DNA of 64,000 nucleotides from IMG/VR virus record IMGVR_UViG_3300046012_000505, positions 37,003 through 101,002 of that record; one strand, 5' to 3'. This document shows positions 37,555-46,655 of the stretch, one piece after another; position 1 is the stretch's first letter, and each line of letters opens with the position of its first letter. The notes beneath the pieces were generated by a model, which was not told the origin of the DNA, searched no databases, and saw only the letters and a list, made by a program, of their open reading frames with translations. The translations under genes were made by a program, and so were the position numbers. This stretch comes from a virus.

Positions 37555-37998
37555 ATGACCAAGCCGACACCATTGGAAGCCGCGATCCAGCGGACCCGCG
37601 CAAGCCTCGCCGAGGCGACGACCAAAGTGCAGGATCTGACCGATCAGATTCTCACCCTGGACCGCGAACGTTACGTCGCCCGGGCGCATGTCGCCGCCTA
37701 CACCGACGCGCTCACCCTCATGGGTGCCGGCGATGCCGTCGAGGCGCCGCCCGAGTCGGGCGCGCCGCGCGCCAAGCCCGGCGCCGTCGAGGAGGCGATC
37801 GCCGCTCACCTCGCCAACTACCCCGACGGCATCAAGCTCGACGGGCTGGTCGAGCGCACCGGCCAGAAGCGCGCGTCGGTCCAGGCCGCGCTGCGCCGCA
37901 TGACCGACGCCGGCAAGGTCGCGCTGGACGGCGAGATGTACCGCATCCCAGCCAGCGACGTCGGCACCGAAGCGCCCCACCAGGAGGCCGCAGAATGA
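37555..37998 (+). CDS. Coiled-coil plus winged-helix protein (147 aa)
   Basis: N-terminal coiled coil (LEAAIQRTRASLAEATTKVQDLTDQILTL) and a C-terminal winged-helix (IAAHLANYPDGIKLDGLVERTGQKRASVQAALRRMTDAGKVALDGEMYRI). A DNA-binding protein in the recombination operon, coupled to the RecE-like gene (ATGA). Confidence 0.65.
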   Translation: MTKPTPLEAAIQRTRASLAEATTKVQDLTDQILTLDRERYVARAHVAAYTDALTLMGAGDAVEAPPESGAPRAKPGAVEEAIAAHLANYPDGIKLDGLVERTGQKRASVQAALRRMTDAGKVALDGEMYRIPASDVGTEAPHQEAAE

Positions 37999-38942
37999 AA
38001 ATATCGGCCCCCTGCTTCCTCGACGGGTTTCCGAACGAGACCTACCACGGCGACTGCTGCGACGGGCCCAGCCTGTCGCATGGCGGCGCGCACGACATCA
38101 TCAAGACATGCCCGGCGCTCTATTTCGAGGACAGTCCGTACAATCCGAACCGGCCCGAGGACGAGAGCAAGAAGGCTTTCAATCTCGGCTCGGCGGCGCA
38201 CACGCTCGTGCTCGAGCCCGACCAATGGGCGTCGCGCGTCGTCATCGTGCGCGGCGTCACCAAAGACGGCAAGCCATCCGCCGGCTACAGCAGCCAGAGC
38301 GCCAAGGACCAGCGCGACGCCGCCCTCGCCGCCAACAAAATCCCGGTTCTTGCCGAGGAGCACAGCGAGGTCATGGCGATGCACGCCGCCCTGCTGCGCC
38401 ACCCGATCGCCGGCAACGCATTCGAGGGCGGCGTTGCCGAACGGTCGTTCTTCTGGCGCGATCCCGAGTTCGGCATCTGGCTCAAATGCCGGCCGGACTA
38501 TCTCTACGCCGACAACGACACTATCGTGCACTACAAGACCACCGGCCGCGGCGCGGCACCACCGGACCTGTCCAAGACGCTTTGGGACATGGGCTGGCAT
38601 TCGACGGTGCCCTGGTACTGTGACGGAGTGGAGGCCGTCACAGGCCACCGCCCGCGCAATTCCCTGTTCGTCGTGCAGGAGGTCGAGCCGCCCTATCTGG
38701 TATCGGTCACGCGCGTCAACCAGCGTGCCGTCAACTGGGGCCGCAAGGCGAACCGCAAGGCAATCAGCCTGTTCGCCAACTGCATGCGTACCGGCCAGTG
38801 GCACGGCTATCGCGAGCCGAACTCCCTCGACAAGGATACCGTGTTCACCATCGACGTGCCGGGCTGGGCCGAGTTCCAGCTTGCCGACGCCGACGAGGCC
38901 GGCGCGTTCGACATCGCGCCCGCCGCCCAGGCCGCGGAGTAG
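37995..38942 (+). CDS. RecE-like PD-(D/E)XK exonuclease (315 aa)
   Basis: Resembles the phage/prophage exonuclease VIII family: FPNETYHGDCCDGPSLSHGGAHDIIKTCPALY at the N-terminus, FNLGSAAHTLVLEP, then GIWLKCRPDYLYADNDTIVHYKTT with Asp of RPD and the Lys of the motif. The acidic residue that normally precedes x-K is His here (HYK), an unusual change. It generates 3' single strands for annealing. Neighbour of the RecF-like ATPase and RecA-like protein. Confidence 0.85.
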   Translation: MKISAPCFLDGFPNETYHGDCCDGPSLSHGGAHDIIKTCPALYFEDSPYNPNRPEDESKKAFNLGSAAHTLVLEPDQWASRVVIVRGVTKDGKPSAGYSSQSAKDQRDAALAANKIPVLAEEHSEVMAMHAALLRHPIAGNAFEGGVAERSFFWRDPEFGIWLKCRPDYLYADNDTIVHYKTTGRGAAPPDLSKTLWDMGWHSTVPWYCDGVEAVTGHRPRNSLFVVQEVEPPYLVSVTRVNQRAVNWGRKANRKAISLFANCMRTGQWHGYREPNSLDKDTVFTIDVPGWAEFQLADADEAGAFDIAPAAQAAE

Positions 38943-38944
38943 GT

Positions 38945-39214
38945 ATGAACAATATCGTCTACAAATACGAACTGCACCCCGGCGGCATGCCGACGCAAAT
39001 GCCGAAGGGCGCGACGCTTCTCTCCGTAGGCTTCCAGGAGACCGCGCTTCAGGTGTGGGCACTGGTCGCGCCGCATGGCGAGAACGTGGCGCGACGCATT
39101 GCGGCAGTGCCAACCGGCCGTTCCTGCGATCTCGAAGGCGCGGTGTTCGTTGGCACCGCCCACCATCCTGCCGGTCTTGTGTTTCATGTCTTCGACTTCG
39201 GCGAGGCACCCTAA
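38945..39214 (+). CDS. Small conserved phage protein (89 aa)
   Basis: MNNIVYKYELHPGGMPTQMPKGATLLSVGFQETALQVWALV matches a widespread small phage beta-barrel family (DUF7352-like) of unknown function, often located near recombination genes. Two nucleotides after the RecE-like stop. Confidence 0.65.
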   Translation: MNNIVYKYELHPGGMPTQMPKGATLLSVGFQETALQVWALVAPHGENVARRIAAVPTGRSCDLEGAVFVGTAHHPAGLVFHVFDFGEAP

Positions 39215-39217
39215 TCC

Positions 39218-40441
39218 ATGTCCATCATCAGCATCGCTCCCATCCAGCGTGCCGGCAGCCACGTCATCATCTCGCTGACCGGACCATCGGGCAGTGGCAA
39301 GACCTACACCGGCATCCTGATCGCGCGCGGTCTCGTCGGCCCGAATGAGCCGATCGGCTTCCTCGACACGGAGACCGGTCGCGGGCGCCTCTATTCCGAC
39401 ATCGCCGGCGCGTGCAAATACGGCGAGTTGACAGCGCCGTTCTCGCCCGATCGCTACATCGAGGCCATCGAGGAATTCGAGCGCACCGGCATCAAGGCGC
39501 TGATCATCGACAGCATTTCACACGAATGGGAGGGCACCGGCGGGGTGGTCGAGATGGCCGAAGCGACCAACCGCAAGGACTACGGTAAATGGGCGATGCC
39601 GAAGGCCAAGCACAAGAAATTCATGGGTCGCCTGCTGTCGTCCCGCATGCACCTGATCCTGTGCTGCCGAGCTCGCCAGCCGATTCGTGAGGAGATCACC
39701 GAATCCGGCAAGAAGGAAATCATCGTCGGGGACTGGAAGGAAATCCAGGAGAAGGGCTTTATCTACGAGGTCACCGTGTCCGTCCTGCTACGCCCCGACG
39801 GCACCCGCAAGATCACGAAATGCCCCGCCGCTCTGCTCCCCGCCTTCGCCGGCGACGGCTACATCACCCCCGCTACCGGAGAATTCATCGCCACATGGGT
39901 CGGCGGCGGCTCGCCTGTCAACCACGCGCTCGAGGAGCTTCGCCGCGCCGGCCAAGTAGCCGCGGAGAATGGCAGCAAGGAATTCGGCAAGTGGTGGAAC
40001 CTGACGGACGTCAAACAGCAACGCGACGCGCTGCGTCCCTTCCTCGACAACTTCGCCTCGATCGCCAAGACGGCCGACGACGAAGCCACCCGGCTCCGCG
40101 CCGAGCAGGACACCAAACAGGACGACGATCCGTTCGCCGGCCGCGACGCTGACTCGGTCACCACCCGGCAACCCGAGCCGCCCCCCACCCCGGCCGCCGA
40201 CTTCTGGACCCGCGACGATCTCGCCATCGCGCCGCAGCAGAAGGACGGCAAGACCGCCTGGCAGGGATGGGAGACTGAGATGCGCGCCCACGCGTCCAAC
40301 GCACGCGACGAGGACGACCTGCGCCGGCTCGACGTCGACAACTCGTCGCACTGGGACGCCTTCACCGAGGCAAACCAGAAAGCCGCCAAGCTGCTGCGGC
40401 TGTTCTTCTCCGAACGGCGCGACAAGCTGCGGGCTTTGTGA
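39218..40441 (+). CDS. RecA/AAA_24-like phage nucleotide-binding protein (407 aa)
   Basis: Walker A GPSGSGKT (22-29) and ALIIDSISHEWEG as Walker B with the SIS motif (about 94-106). Mid-region HLILCCRARQPIREEI with KGFIYEVTVSVLL is typical of phage AAA_24/Sak4-like proteins that act with an exonuclease in strand annealing. The acidic C-terminal third may bind a partner. Third member of the recombination module. Confidence 0.85.
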   Translation: MSIISIAPIQRAGSHVIISLTGPSGSGKTYTGILIARGLVGPNEPIGFLDTETGRGRLYSDIAGACKYGELTAPFSPDRYIEAIEEFERTGIKALIIDSISHEWEGTGGVVEMAEATNRKDYGKWAMPKAKHKKFMGRLLSSRMHLILCCRARQPIREEITESGKKEIIVGDWKEIQEKGFIYEVTVSVLLRPDGTRKITKCPAALLPAFAGDGYITPATGEFIATWVGGGSPVNHALEELRRAGQVAAENGSKEFGKWWNLTDVKQQRDALRPFLDNFASIAKTADDEATRLRAEQDTKQDDDPFAGRDADSVTTRQPEPPPTPAADFWTRDDLAIAPQQKDGKTAWQGWETEMRAHASNARDEDDLRRLDVDNSSHWDAFTEANQKAAKLLRLFFSERRDKLRAL

Positions 40442-40551
40442 TGACCACTCCCGAGGATAAGGCACGCGCGACCTATTCGGGGCGTCAAAACGTGCGTGCC
40501 GGACGAATTTTATCATCCCGTGCGCTGACGCGCTCGGCAGCCGTCCCTTAG
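40441..40551 (+). CDS. Mini-ORF (36 aa), tentative
   Basis: ATG overlaps the preceding TGA by one base (TGATG). MTTPEDKARATYSGRQNVRAGRILSSRALTRSAAVP is basic. It spans an inverted repeat (40461-40500), so the region may instead be non-coding. Only coupling supports it. Confidence 0.3.
   Translation: MTTPEDKARATYSGRQNVRAGRILSSRALTRSAAVP
40461..40500. repeat. Inverted repeat between the recombination module and ligase gene
   Basis: GGCACGCGCG (40461-40470) pairs with CGTGCGTGCC (40491-40500), 9 of 10 bases, over a 20-nt loop. ATTTTATC follows nearby, so a terminator or regulatory stem is possible. Confidence 0.4.
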
Positions 40552-40564
40552 ATTGAGGATTGAG

Positions 40565-41206
40565 ATGAAAGAGTACCACAAAATCCAGACCGTTTTTAAA
40601 CGCGACCCGGCGACGAACCATAAGACTTTGTTGGACGGCGATTATTCGGAAGATGCCTTCGCCTATCTTGCCGGCAATCTATGGGTCTTTACCGAGAAAG
40701 TGGACGGCACGAACATTCGCGTGATGGTCTCGCCAAATCTCGACGGCCCAGTATTCGGCGGCAAGACCGACGCTGCGCAAATTCCGGCATTCCTCGTCCA
40801 ACGCCTTCAAGAGCGGTTCCTTTCTCAGGCGGCGAAGCTCCGCGAGATTTTCCCCGATGGCGGCTGCCTCTACGGCGAAGGCTACGGCGCGAAGATTCAG
40901 AAGGGCGGCGGCAACTATCGCACCGACCAGGACTTCGTGCTGTTCGATGTCAAGGTCGGCGACTGGTGGCTGCAGCGCGAGGCAGTGGAGGAGGTGGCCG
41001 GCAAGCTCGGCGTGGACGTGGTTCCGATCATCGGCGCCGGCACGCTCGCCGAGATGGTCGGCATGGTCCGCGCCGGATTCATCTCGACCTGGGGCGACTT
41101 CGCTGCCGAGGGCGTCGTTGCGCGCCCCGCAGTCGAGATGAAAACCCGCAACGGTCAGCGCATCATCACGAAGATCAAACACCGCGACTTTGCGGTCTCA
41201 ATCTAA
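40565..41206 (+). CDS. ATP-dependent RNA/DNA ligase family protein (213 aa)
   Basis: FTEKVDGTNIRV holds the KxDG motif with Lys45 as the AMP-accepting residue. Later motifs are GCLYGEGYG (III), AAEGVVARP (IV) and TKIKH (V). It is a minimal RNA ligase/mRNA capping-like nucleotidyltransferase without an oligonucleotide-binding C-terminal domain. Could repair RNA or DNA nicks during infection. ATG at 40565. Confidence 0.88.
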   Translation: MKEYHKIQTVFKRDPATNHKTLLDGDYSEDAFAYLAGNLWVFTEKVDGTNIRVMVSPNLDGPVFGGKTDAAQIPAFLVQRLQERFLSQAAKLREIFPDGGCLYGEGYGAKIQKGGGNYRTDQDFVLFDVKVGDWWLQREAVEEVAGKLGVDVVPIIGAGTLAEMVGMVRAGFISTWGDFAAEGVVARPAVEMKTRNGQRIITKIKHRDFAVSI

Positions 41207-41284
41207 GGGACGGATGCGCCGCGAAGCGGGCCTGACACAGATGGCCCGGCACGCAACGAGTGACAACACCAAAGGGACCCCGTC

Positions 41285-41620
41285 ATGACCGAGCAATCTA
41301 TCCCCCTGTCCCCCGCCAGCGCACAAGCACTCCACCATTTTGGCGATCCCTGCATTCACTGCGCTATCCCGCACGATGATGTGCCGGTCGGGCCGTGCCG
41401 TGGTGATCCGGCGAAGGCGATCCCGATCGCCTATAAATCGCTCGGCGTCCGATGGGATCATGTCGAGCGGTTCCTGGTCTGCTTCAGCAATGGGCGCGTG
41501 GAGCAACGCTATTCGCACATCAGCGAGCACGCGCCCTACTGGCATTTTGGCTACGCTCGGGACTTCCAGTCGCCACCCCGCTACGACCAAAAGCTAACGC
41601 CAGCGGATATCACGCCATGA
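41285..41620 (+). CDS. Hypothetical protein (111 aa)
   Basis: MTEQSIPLSPASAQALHHFGD then CIHCAIPHDDVPVGPCRGD, a possible Cys/His site, and RYSHISEHAPYWHFGYAR near the end. No family recognised. Preceded by an AAAGGGACC ribosome-binding site. Coupled to the next gene (ATGA). Confidence 0.55.
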   Translation: MTEQSIPLSPASAQALHHFGDPCIHCAIPHDDVPVGPCRGDPAKAIPIAYKSLGVRWDHVERFLVCFSNGRVEQRYSHISEHAPYWHFGYARDFQSPPRYDQKLTPADITP

Positions 41621-42549
41621 GCGAGGACCGGAAGCGCGAGGACGAGATACGCGCCAACATCATCCAGAACGGCGCGACGTGGCGCGGGGATGTTGACTGC
41701 CTCCTGCGAATCATCGACGCCACGCGGGGGACGTTGAGCGACTTTATCGCGCTCGTGGCCGAAGGGGACGCCCGGTCAGCGGGGCTCAGAGAGGCGCTGG
41801 AGGAGGCCGATACATACTTTCACACTATCAGCCGTAACATTGTTGACGATGTCGACTCAGGGCAATGGACGCCTTTCTTCGACGAGATATCTAGCGCCGC
41901 TATTCTTGGACGCGCAAAGATCAAATCAGCGCTCTCGGTCGCGAAGTCCGAAGCGGAGTGGTGGGCGCACCAAGAAATTCTTGCTCTGCGCGCCCGGAAC
42001 GCGGCGCTCACGAGTGCGCCGCCGCAGTTGCGGGAGTTGCGCGAGGTCGCTCACGCAGCTTGGCACGCTCTCGACGAGGGTGAAGATTGCGGCGATGGAC
42101 GGCACATCATCGACGATGTGTCCGACCTCAACGCGGCGCTCAAAGCCCTGTGCGGCGACGAAGACGACATCCATTACGCGCTGGAGCCGATCGACGCCAT
42201 GATCGCCGCCCTCGCCTCCTCGGGTTCACCAGCGAGCGGGATGGAGGAGGCGGTGCTGGAGGTTGTCGCCGAACGCCGCCGTCAGGTCGAGGCCGAGGGC
42301 TGGGCGCTGGAGCATGACGATAAGCATACGGACGGCGCCTTGGCAAAGGCGGCCACCTGTTACGCTTCGGTCTATCCGTTGGGAGCGTGTTACTGGCCTT
42401 GGGACCTTAAGTGGTGGAAGCCAAAAGACCGGCGGCGCAACCTCGTGAAGGCCGGCGCGCTGATCCTCGCCGAGATCGAACGCATCGACCGCGCCGCCTC
42501 CCGGTCAAACACCCCGCCAGCACCGAGCGATGCACAGGAGACGATATGA
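41617..42549 (+). CDS. Hypothetical protein with a conserved phage C-terminal domain (310 aa)
   Basis: N-terminal half helical and unassigned (ADTYFHTISRNIVDDVDSGQW, ALRARNAALTSAPPQLRELREVAHAAWHALDEGEDCGDGR). The C-terminus AERRRQVEAEGWALEHDDKH...WPWDLKWWKPKDRRRNLVKAGALILAEIERIDR is the hallmark of a very common small phage domain of unknown role, here fused to another region. Confidence 0.65.
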   Translation: MSEDRKREDEIRANIIQNGATWRGDVDCLLRIIDATRGTLSDFIALVAEGDARSAGLREALEEADTYFHTISRNIVDDVDSGQWTPFFDEISSAAILGRAKIKSALSVAKSEAEWWAHQEILALRARNAALTSAPPQLRELREVAHAAWHALDEGEDCGDGRHIIDDVSDLNAALKALCGDEDDIHYALEPIDAMIAALASSGSPASGMEEAVLEVVAERRRQVEAEGWALEHDDKHTDGALAKAATCYASVYPLGACYWPWDLKWWKPKDRRRNLVKAGALILAEIERIDRAASRSNTPPAPSDAQETI

Positions 42550-42929
42550 GCGAGCGCAAGGCGATCCCCGAAGATATCGAGTTCGATCCGACCTATCGAC
42601 GGCAGCGACTCCTCGCAAGGTACGCGCTTGGCTTGGCGATCAACGCATTGCGTGGAGCGCGGCCTTGTTGGGCGGACGCGCCGGACCAGAAGAAGGTCGC
42701 CGACATGTTGCAGGCGGCCGCGGTCGAGAACGGCATCATTGTTTTCGACGACTTCCATCATGCGCCGATGTGCCGCGCCAACCACTGGCATTTCGCATCC
42801 ATGCCGACGGGGCCTTGCACATGCGGGGCCGCGAGCTCGGTGCCGCGAGCAACGCGGGTCGAAACGAAAAGCGGTGCGCCAAAGATCGACACAAAAGAAT
42901 CTGCCGCGAGCGATGGAGGGGACCGGTGA
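42546..42929 (+). CDS. Hypothetical protein (127 aa)
   Basis: ATG overlaps the previous stop (ATGA). YALGLAINALRGARPCWADAPDQKKVADMLQAAAVENGIIVFDDFHHAPMCRANHWHFASMPTGPCTCG contains HH and several Cys near CxC. No recognised family. Coupled on both sides. Confidence 0.55.
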   Translation: MSERKAIPEDIEFDPTYRRQRLLARYALGLAINALRGARPCWADAPDQKKVADMLQAAAVENGIIVFDDFHHAPMCRANHWHFASMPTGPCTCGAASSVPRATRVETKSGAPKIDTKESAASDGGDR

Positions 42930-43612
42930 GCGTGACAATGGACGCATTCGCCGAGGACGCTGCGGAGATCACGCGCCTCCGCGCCGAGATAACCCGTCTT
43001 ACCGACCTCTGCGCCGCCTACAAGGGACAGGTGGAGGCAGGTGCGGCGGAGATCGGGCGCCTGACCGCCGACCTCAGCTCCATGTCGTTCGCTCACACGC
43101 TGGCAGAGGAACAGCGGGACACCGCCACCCGCGCCCTCTCCGACCTCCGATCACGGATAGAGAACCCGGATGAGGCGATGGTGGAGGCTATCGCGCGGGA
43201 AATGTGTCGCCGCCGGATGACTTCTATCGACGAGGGGGACACTAGGCCGAACTGGCACTATGCCGCCGAAAGCCTGCAAGGGGCCATCGCGCATAATTGG
43301 GGCGGTGAGATTACGACTGTCCGCACCGTTCTCTTCGCCCTCGCCAAGGATCTGACCCCGCCATCCGAGAAGGCGCAGGAGATCGATTTGACCAAGAGCG
43401 CGCCGGGAGCGTTGCCGTGCCCGTTCTGCGGATCGCGGGACGTGGTTAACTGGCTTTCGCACGATGCCGCGCCGAACGTCTGGACGGTGTTTTGCCAAGC
43501 GTGCGAGACCGAGGGTCCGCATTCCAGCAGCGAAGCGGATTCATTAGATAAATGGAATCGCCGCGCCGCCCTCGCCCTCGATCCCCTCCCCACAGGAGAC
43601 ACCAATGTCTGA
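42926..43612 (+). CDS. Lar-like restriction-alleviation domain protein (228 aa)
   Basis: The C-terminal ~60 residues are LPCPFCGSRDVVNWLS...WTVFCQACETEGPHSSSEADSLDKWNRR, a two-CxxC zinc ribbon as in Lar restriction-alleviation proteins. The N-terminal half is a coiled coil (ITRLRAEITRLTDLCAAYKGQVEAG). In the lambdoid Rac prophage, Lar counters type I restriction. Family-level match only. GTG start coupled to previous stop. Confidence 0.7.
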   Translation: MSVTMDAFAEDAAEITRLRAEITRLTDLCAAYKGQVEAGAAEIGRLTADLSSMSFAHTLAEEQRDTATRALSDLRSRIENPDEAMVEAIAREMCRRRMTSIDEGDTRPNWHYAAESLQGAIAHNWGGEITTVRTVLFALAKDLTPPSEKAQEIDLTKSAPGALPCPFCGSRDVVNWLSHDAAPNVWTVFCQACETEGPHSSSEADSLDKWNRRAALALDPLPTGDTNV

Positions 43613-44429
43613 CGATGCAGAGGTAGAGCGCGGCCCCGAGATTACGCATGAGAAAGCCCGCGAGAGCGCCCGTCGCCTCATCAACAGCGCATTCCAGCAA
43701 GAGCCGCGCGCTCGTCTCGGGATACCGGCGCGTCCCGGCTACGACGACGATTTGGTGATCGTCGAGTACATCAAGCAGCAGGCCGCCCTACGCCCCGCCC
43801 CTCCCGCTCAGGATGCGCTCGTAGAGGCGATCAGGGAGAGGGATGAGGCGCGGGCGACCTCAGCAGAGCGCAAGACGACTATCGAGATGATCGAGCAATC
43901 TCTGATCGATGCCTCTTTCCAATCTCGCGTGCAGCCTTGGTTGCTGGCGTGCTTCGGCGCGGAGATCGCCGGCGACAAGGTAGAGCGCAACCATCGCTTT
44001 TTTGAGGAGGCGACGGAGACGGTTCAGGCCGGCGGCATGACACGCAGCGAGGCGCATCAGCTCGTCGACTACACCTACGATCGCCCGACTGGTGATCTGC
44101 GCCAGGAAGTCGGCGGCGCGATGAACACGCTCGCCGCGCTATGTCTCGCGCATGGGCTGGATATGCACGCGGCCGGCGAGCTCGAACTGGCGAGGGTGTG
44201 GACGAAGGTCGACGTCATCCGCGCCAAGCAAGCTGCCAAGCCGAGGCATTCGCCATTGCCGGAAGCGCCGTCCTCATCGGTCGAGAAGGCGCGGGAGGCG
44301 GTGATAGAGGCGTATCGGCGGCTCGCGAGCGCGAAAGATGCGGATGAATATTACGACCTACTCGGCGCCCTCAATCACATGATCGCCAATCTCGACTCCC
44401 TCACCCCAGGGGAGAAGGCCGGTGGTTGA
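43605..44429 (+). CDS. MazG-like nucleotide pyrophosphohydrolase candidate (274 aa)
   Basis: HRFFEEATETVQAGGMTRSEAHQLVDYTYDRPTGDLRQEVGGAMNTLAALCLAHGLDM resembles a phage MazG-like family: an EExxE helix, then a helix with QEVGGAMNTL; the KPRHSPLP end is typical. It would hydrolyse non-canonical or specific NTPs. The N-terminal 100 residues and C-terminal helices are extra. ATG at 43605 overlaps the previous stop. Confidence 0.65.
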   Translation: MSDDAEVERGPEITHEKARESARRLINSAFQQEPRARLGIPARPGYDDDLVIVEYIKQQAALRPAPPAQDALVEAIRERDEARATSAERKTTIEMIEQSLIDASFQSRVQPWLLACFGAEIAGDKVERNHRFFEEATETVQAGGMTRSEAHQLVDYTYDRPTGDLRQEVGGAMNTLAALCLAHGLDMHAAGELELARVWTKVDVIRAKQAAKPRHSPLPEAPSSSVEKAREAVIEAYRRLASAKDADEYYDLLGALNHMIANLDSLTPGEKAGG

Positions 44430-44886
44430 GCGCATCCAGCTTCGCCGCACGAAGGGCTGGCGTATCCCCGAAAACACCGTCGTCGTGTCGCGGCCGAGCA
44501 AGTGGGGAAACCCGTTCGACTTTCGGAAATCCGAGTTCTGCTGGGCCGCGCTGTCGTTCGGATGCAGAGGCGATCGAATCGGGCGGCAGGAAGCATCGGT
44601 CCGGGCATTCCGCGATTGGATTGATCCTCGATGGGGCCGACGAACGCTCGGCATGGAAGAGCAGCCGCATTTGTGCGGCCCGGAGGGCGAGCGTCTGAAT
44701 CTTGGTCCGGCGGTCAAAGCTGGCGCGGCGCCATCTAAAGCCGACATCGTGAAGGAACTTCGCGGCAAAAACCTCGCTTGCTGGTGCAAGCTCGGCGAAC
44801 CGTGCCATGCGGACGTGCTGCTCGAGATCGCCAATCGACCGCACCCGATCGAGCGCCGCAACATCGATGCCAAGGATGCCGCATGA
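44422..44886 (+). CDS. DUF4326 protein (154 aa)
   Basis: IQLRRTKGWRIPENTVVVSRPSKWGNPFDF at the N-terminus and GKNLACWCKLGEPCHADVLLEIAN near the C-terminus match DUF4326, a phage and plasmid family of unknown function with conserved Cys and His. Insertion between the two parts (EEQPHLCGPEGERLNLGP). GTG start inside the previous gene. Confidence 0.85.
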   Translation: MVERIQLRRTKGWRIPENTVVVSRPSKWGNPFDFRKSEFCWAALSFGCRGDRIGRQEASVRAFRDWIDPRWGRRTLGMEEQPHLCGPEGERLNLGPAVKAGAAPSKADIVKELRGKNLACWCKLGEPCHADVLLEIANRPHPIERRNIDAKDAA

Positions 44887-46655
44887 CGGAAGCCATCACC
44901 ATAGGCGCCGTCACCATGGACGCGCGGGACTATGCCAGCCAGGGCAGCGCGCTTCTCGGCATCCGGGACAGCGGCAAGTCCTATTCCGCGACGTGGCTCG
45001 CCGAGCGATTGCTTGACGCCGGCATACCCTTCATCGCCTTCGATCCGATCGGCTTGTGGCGCTGGCTCAAGGTCGGCGTCGGCGAGCATCCCGGCTATCC
45101 CGTCATCGTCGCCGGCGGCGAGCATGGCGATCTGCCGCTGACCGTCGCATCGGCTCCCGAGATCGTGCGCGCCGCGATGCGCGAGGGTGTCTCGCTGGTC
45201 ATCGACCTCTATTCGATGGATCTGAGCAAGGCCGATTGGAAACGCATCGTTCAGAGCTGCGTCCGCGTCCTGCTCTACGAGAACAAGCGGTACGGCCTGC
45301 GCCACGTCTTCATCGAGGAGGCCGCCGAGTTCTGCCCGCAGCGGGTCGCGCCGGATCAGGGCGTCGTCTTCGCCGAGATCGAAAAACTTGCCCGCATGGG
45401 CGGCAACGCGCTCCTCGGCTACACGCTCATCAACCAGCGGGCCGAGGAGGTCAACAAGGCCGTCCTCGAGTTGTGCGACAATCTCTTCCTACACCGCCAG
45501 AAGGGCAAGAACTCGCTCAACTCGCTGACCAAGTGGCTCGACGTGGCCGACGCCAAGGGCGCCGGCGGGATCATCAAGAGCCTGCCGACCCTGCCGCAGG
45601 GCGACTGTTGGGCATGGGCATCGGGCAGTGACGAGCCGGTGCGCGTCCATGTGCCGGCGAAGAACACGTTTCATCCCGACCGCCGAGCGATGCGCGAGCA
45701 TGGCGAGCCGACGCACGCGAGGGCGATCGATGTCTCGGCGTTCGTCGCGCAGATGACGGCGGCTTTGGCTGAGGCGGAAAAGCCCGTGTTAATTTCCTCG
45801 ACCACCAAGGAGGGCGCAAAAATTAACACGGCCGCTATCTCGGCGGCGCGCGAGGAAGGCTATCAGGCCGGGCTCGCCGATGGGCGCCGGGCTGCGGAGG
45901 CCGATGCCGCGGAACGGCTGCGCACGATGCAGGCGGCGATCGATGCCGCGCTCGGCTACCTCGTCCCGTTCGTCAAGCGCGAAGGCGGCGACGTTCCGGT
46001 GATCGATGTTCGCCGGCCGGCGGCGCCGCCGGTGATCGATGTTCGCCGGCCGGCGGCGCCGCCGGTGATCGATGTTCGCCGGCCGGCGGCGCCGCCGATG
46101 ATCGAGCATGCGCCGCCGGCAATCTCGCACACTACGCGCGCCACCGCCGCGCCACCGGCGCAGTCGGACGATCGCCGCGGCTCCGGCGCCGAGTTGCGCA
46201 TTCTCAAGGTGCTGGCGCAGCGTCATCCGGCTCGGCTATCCGACGCGCAATGGGCGACCTTGGCCGGCATGAAGCGCACCGGCGGCACCTGGAGCACCTA
46301 TAAGAGCCGGCTGCGCACGGCGGGGCATATCGAGCAAGGCGGCGATAAACTCTTTGCCGTGACGCGCGCCGGGCTTCGTGCGGCCGATCATGTCCCGGCG
46401 GCGCCAGCGAGTGCGGCCGACGTCATCGCCATGTGGAAGCGCGCACTCGGCGACGGACCGAGCCGGATGCTCGATGCGCTGATCGCCTCGCATCCGCAGC
46501 CGATGGACCGGGCCAATCTCGCTGATCGCGTTCGGATGACAGCGACGGGAGGGACATTCTCGACGTACCTGTCGAGGCTCAAGACGAATGGGCTTGTCGA
46601 CGTGATCGGGCGCAGGGTCAAGGTCAGCCCGACGCTGATGGATGGCGGCCCATGA
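44883..46655 (+). CDS. HerA/FtsK-like ATPase with tandem-repeat linker and winged-helix domains (590 aa)
   Basis: Walker A GIRDSGKS (26-33), Walker B HVFIEEAAEFCP (about 139-150), and QRAEEVNKAVLELCDNLFLH later: HerA-family DNA-translocase features. A linker has three perfect copies of VIDVRRPAAPP. Two similar winged-helix units follow (LAQRHPARLSDAQWATLAGMKRTGGTWSTYKSRLRTAGHI and LIASHPQPMDRANLADRVRMTATGGTFSTYLSRLKTNGLV). It may translocate DNA with nuclease partners. ATG at 44883 coupled to DUF4326. Confidence 0.85.
   Translation: MTEAITIGAVTMDARDYASQGSALLGIRDSGKSYSATWLAERLLDAGIPFIAFDPIGLWRWLKVGVGEHPGYPVIVAGGEHGDLPLTVASAPEIVRAAMREGVSLVIDLYSMDLSKADWKRIVQSCVRVLLYENKRYGLRHVFIEEAAEFCPQRVAPDQGVVFAEIEKLARMGGNALLGYTLINQRAEEVNKAVLELCDNLFLHRQKGKNSLNSLTKWLDVADAKGAGGIIKSLPTLPQGDCWAWASGSDEPVRVHVPAKNTFHPDRRAMREHGEPTHARAIDVSAFVAQMTAALAEAEKPVLISSTTKEGAKINTAAISAAREEGYQAGLADGRRAAEADAAERLRTMQAAIDAALGYLVPFVKREGGDVPVIDVRRPAAPPVIDVRRPAAPPVIDVRRPAAPPMIEHAPPAISHTTRATAAPPAQSDDRRGSGAELRILKVLAQRHPARLSDAQWATLAGMKRTGGTWSTYKSRLRTAGHIEQGGDKLFAVTRAGLRAADHVPAAPASAADVIAMWKRALGDGPSRMLDALIASHPQPMDRANLADRVRMTATGGTFSTYLSRLKTNGLVDVIGRRVKVSPTLMDGGP
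45999..46097 (+). repeat. Three perfect 33-bp tandem repeats in the HerA-like gene
   Basis: Units at 45999-46031, 46032-46064 and 46065-46097 are identical and in frame, each encoding VIDVRRPAAPP. Identical copies at DNA level suggest recent expansion; copy number may vary between isolates. Confidence 0.9.
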
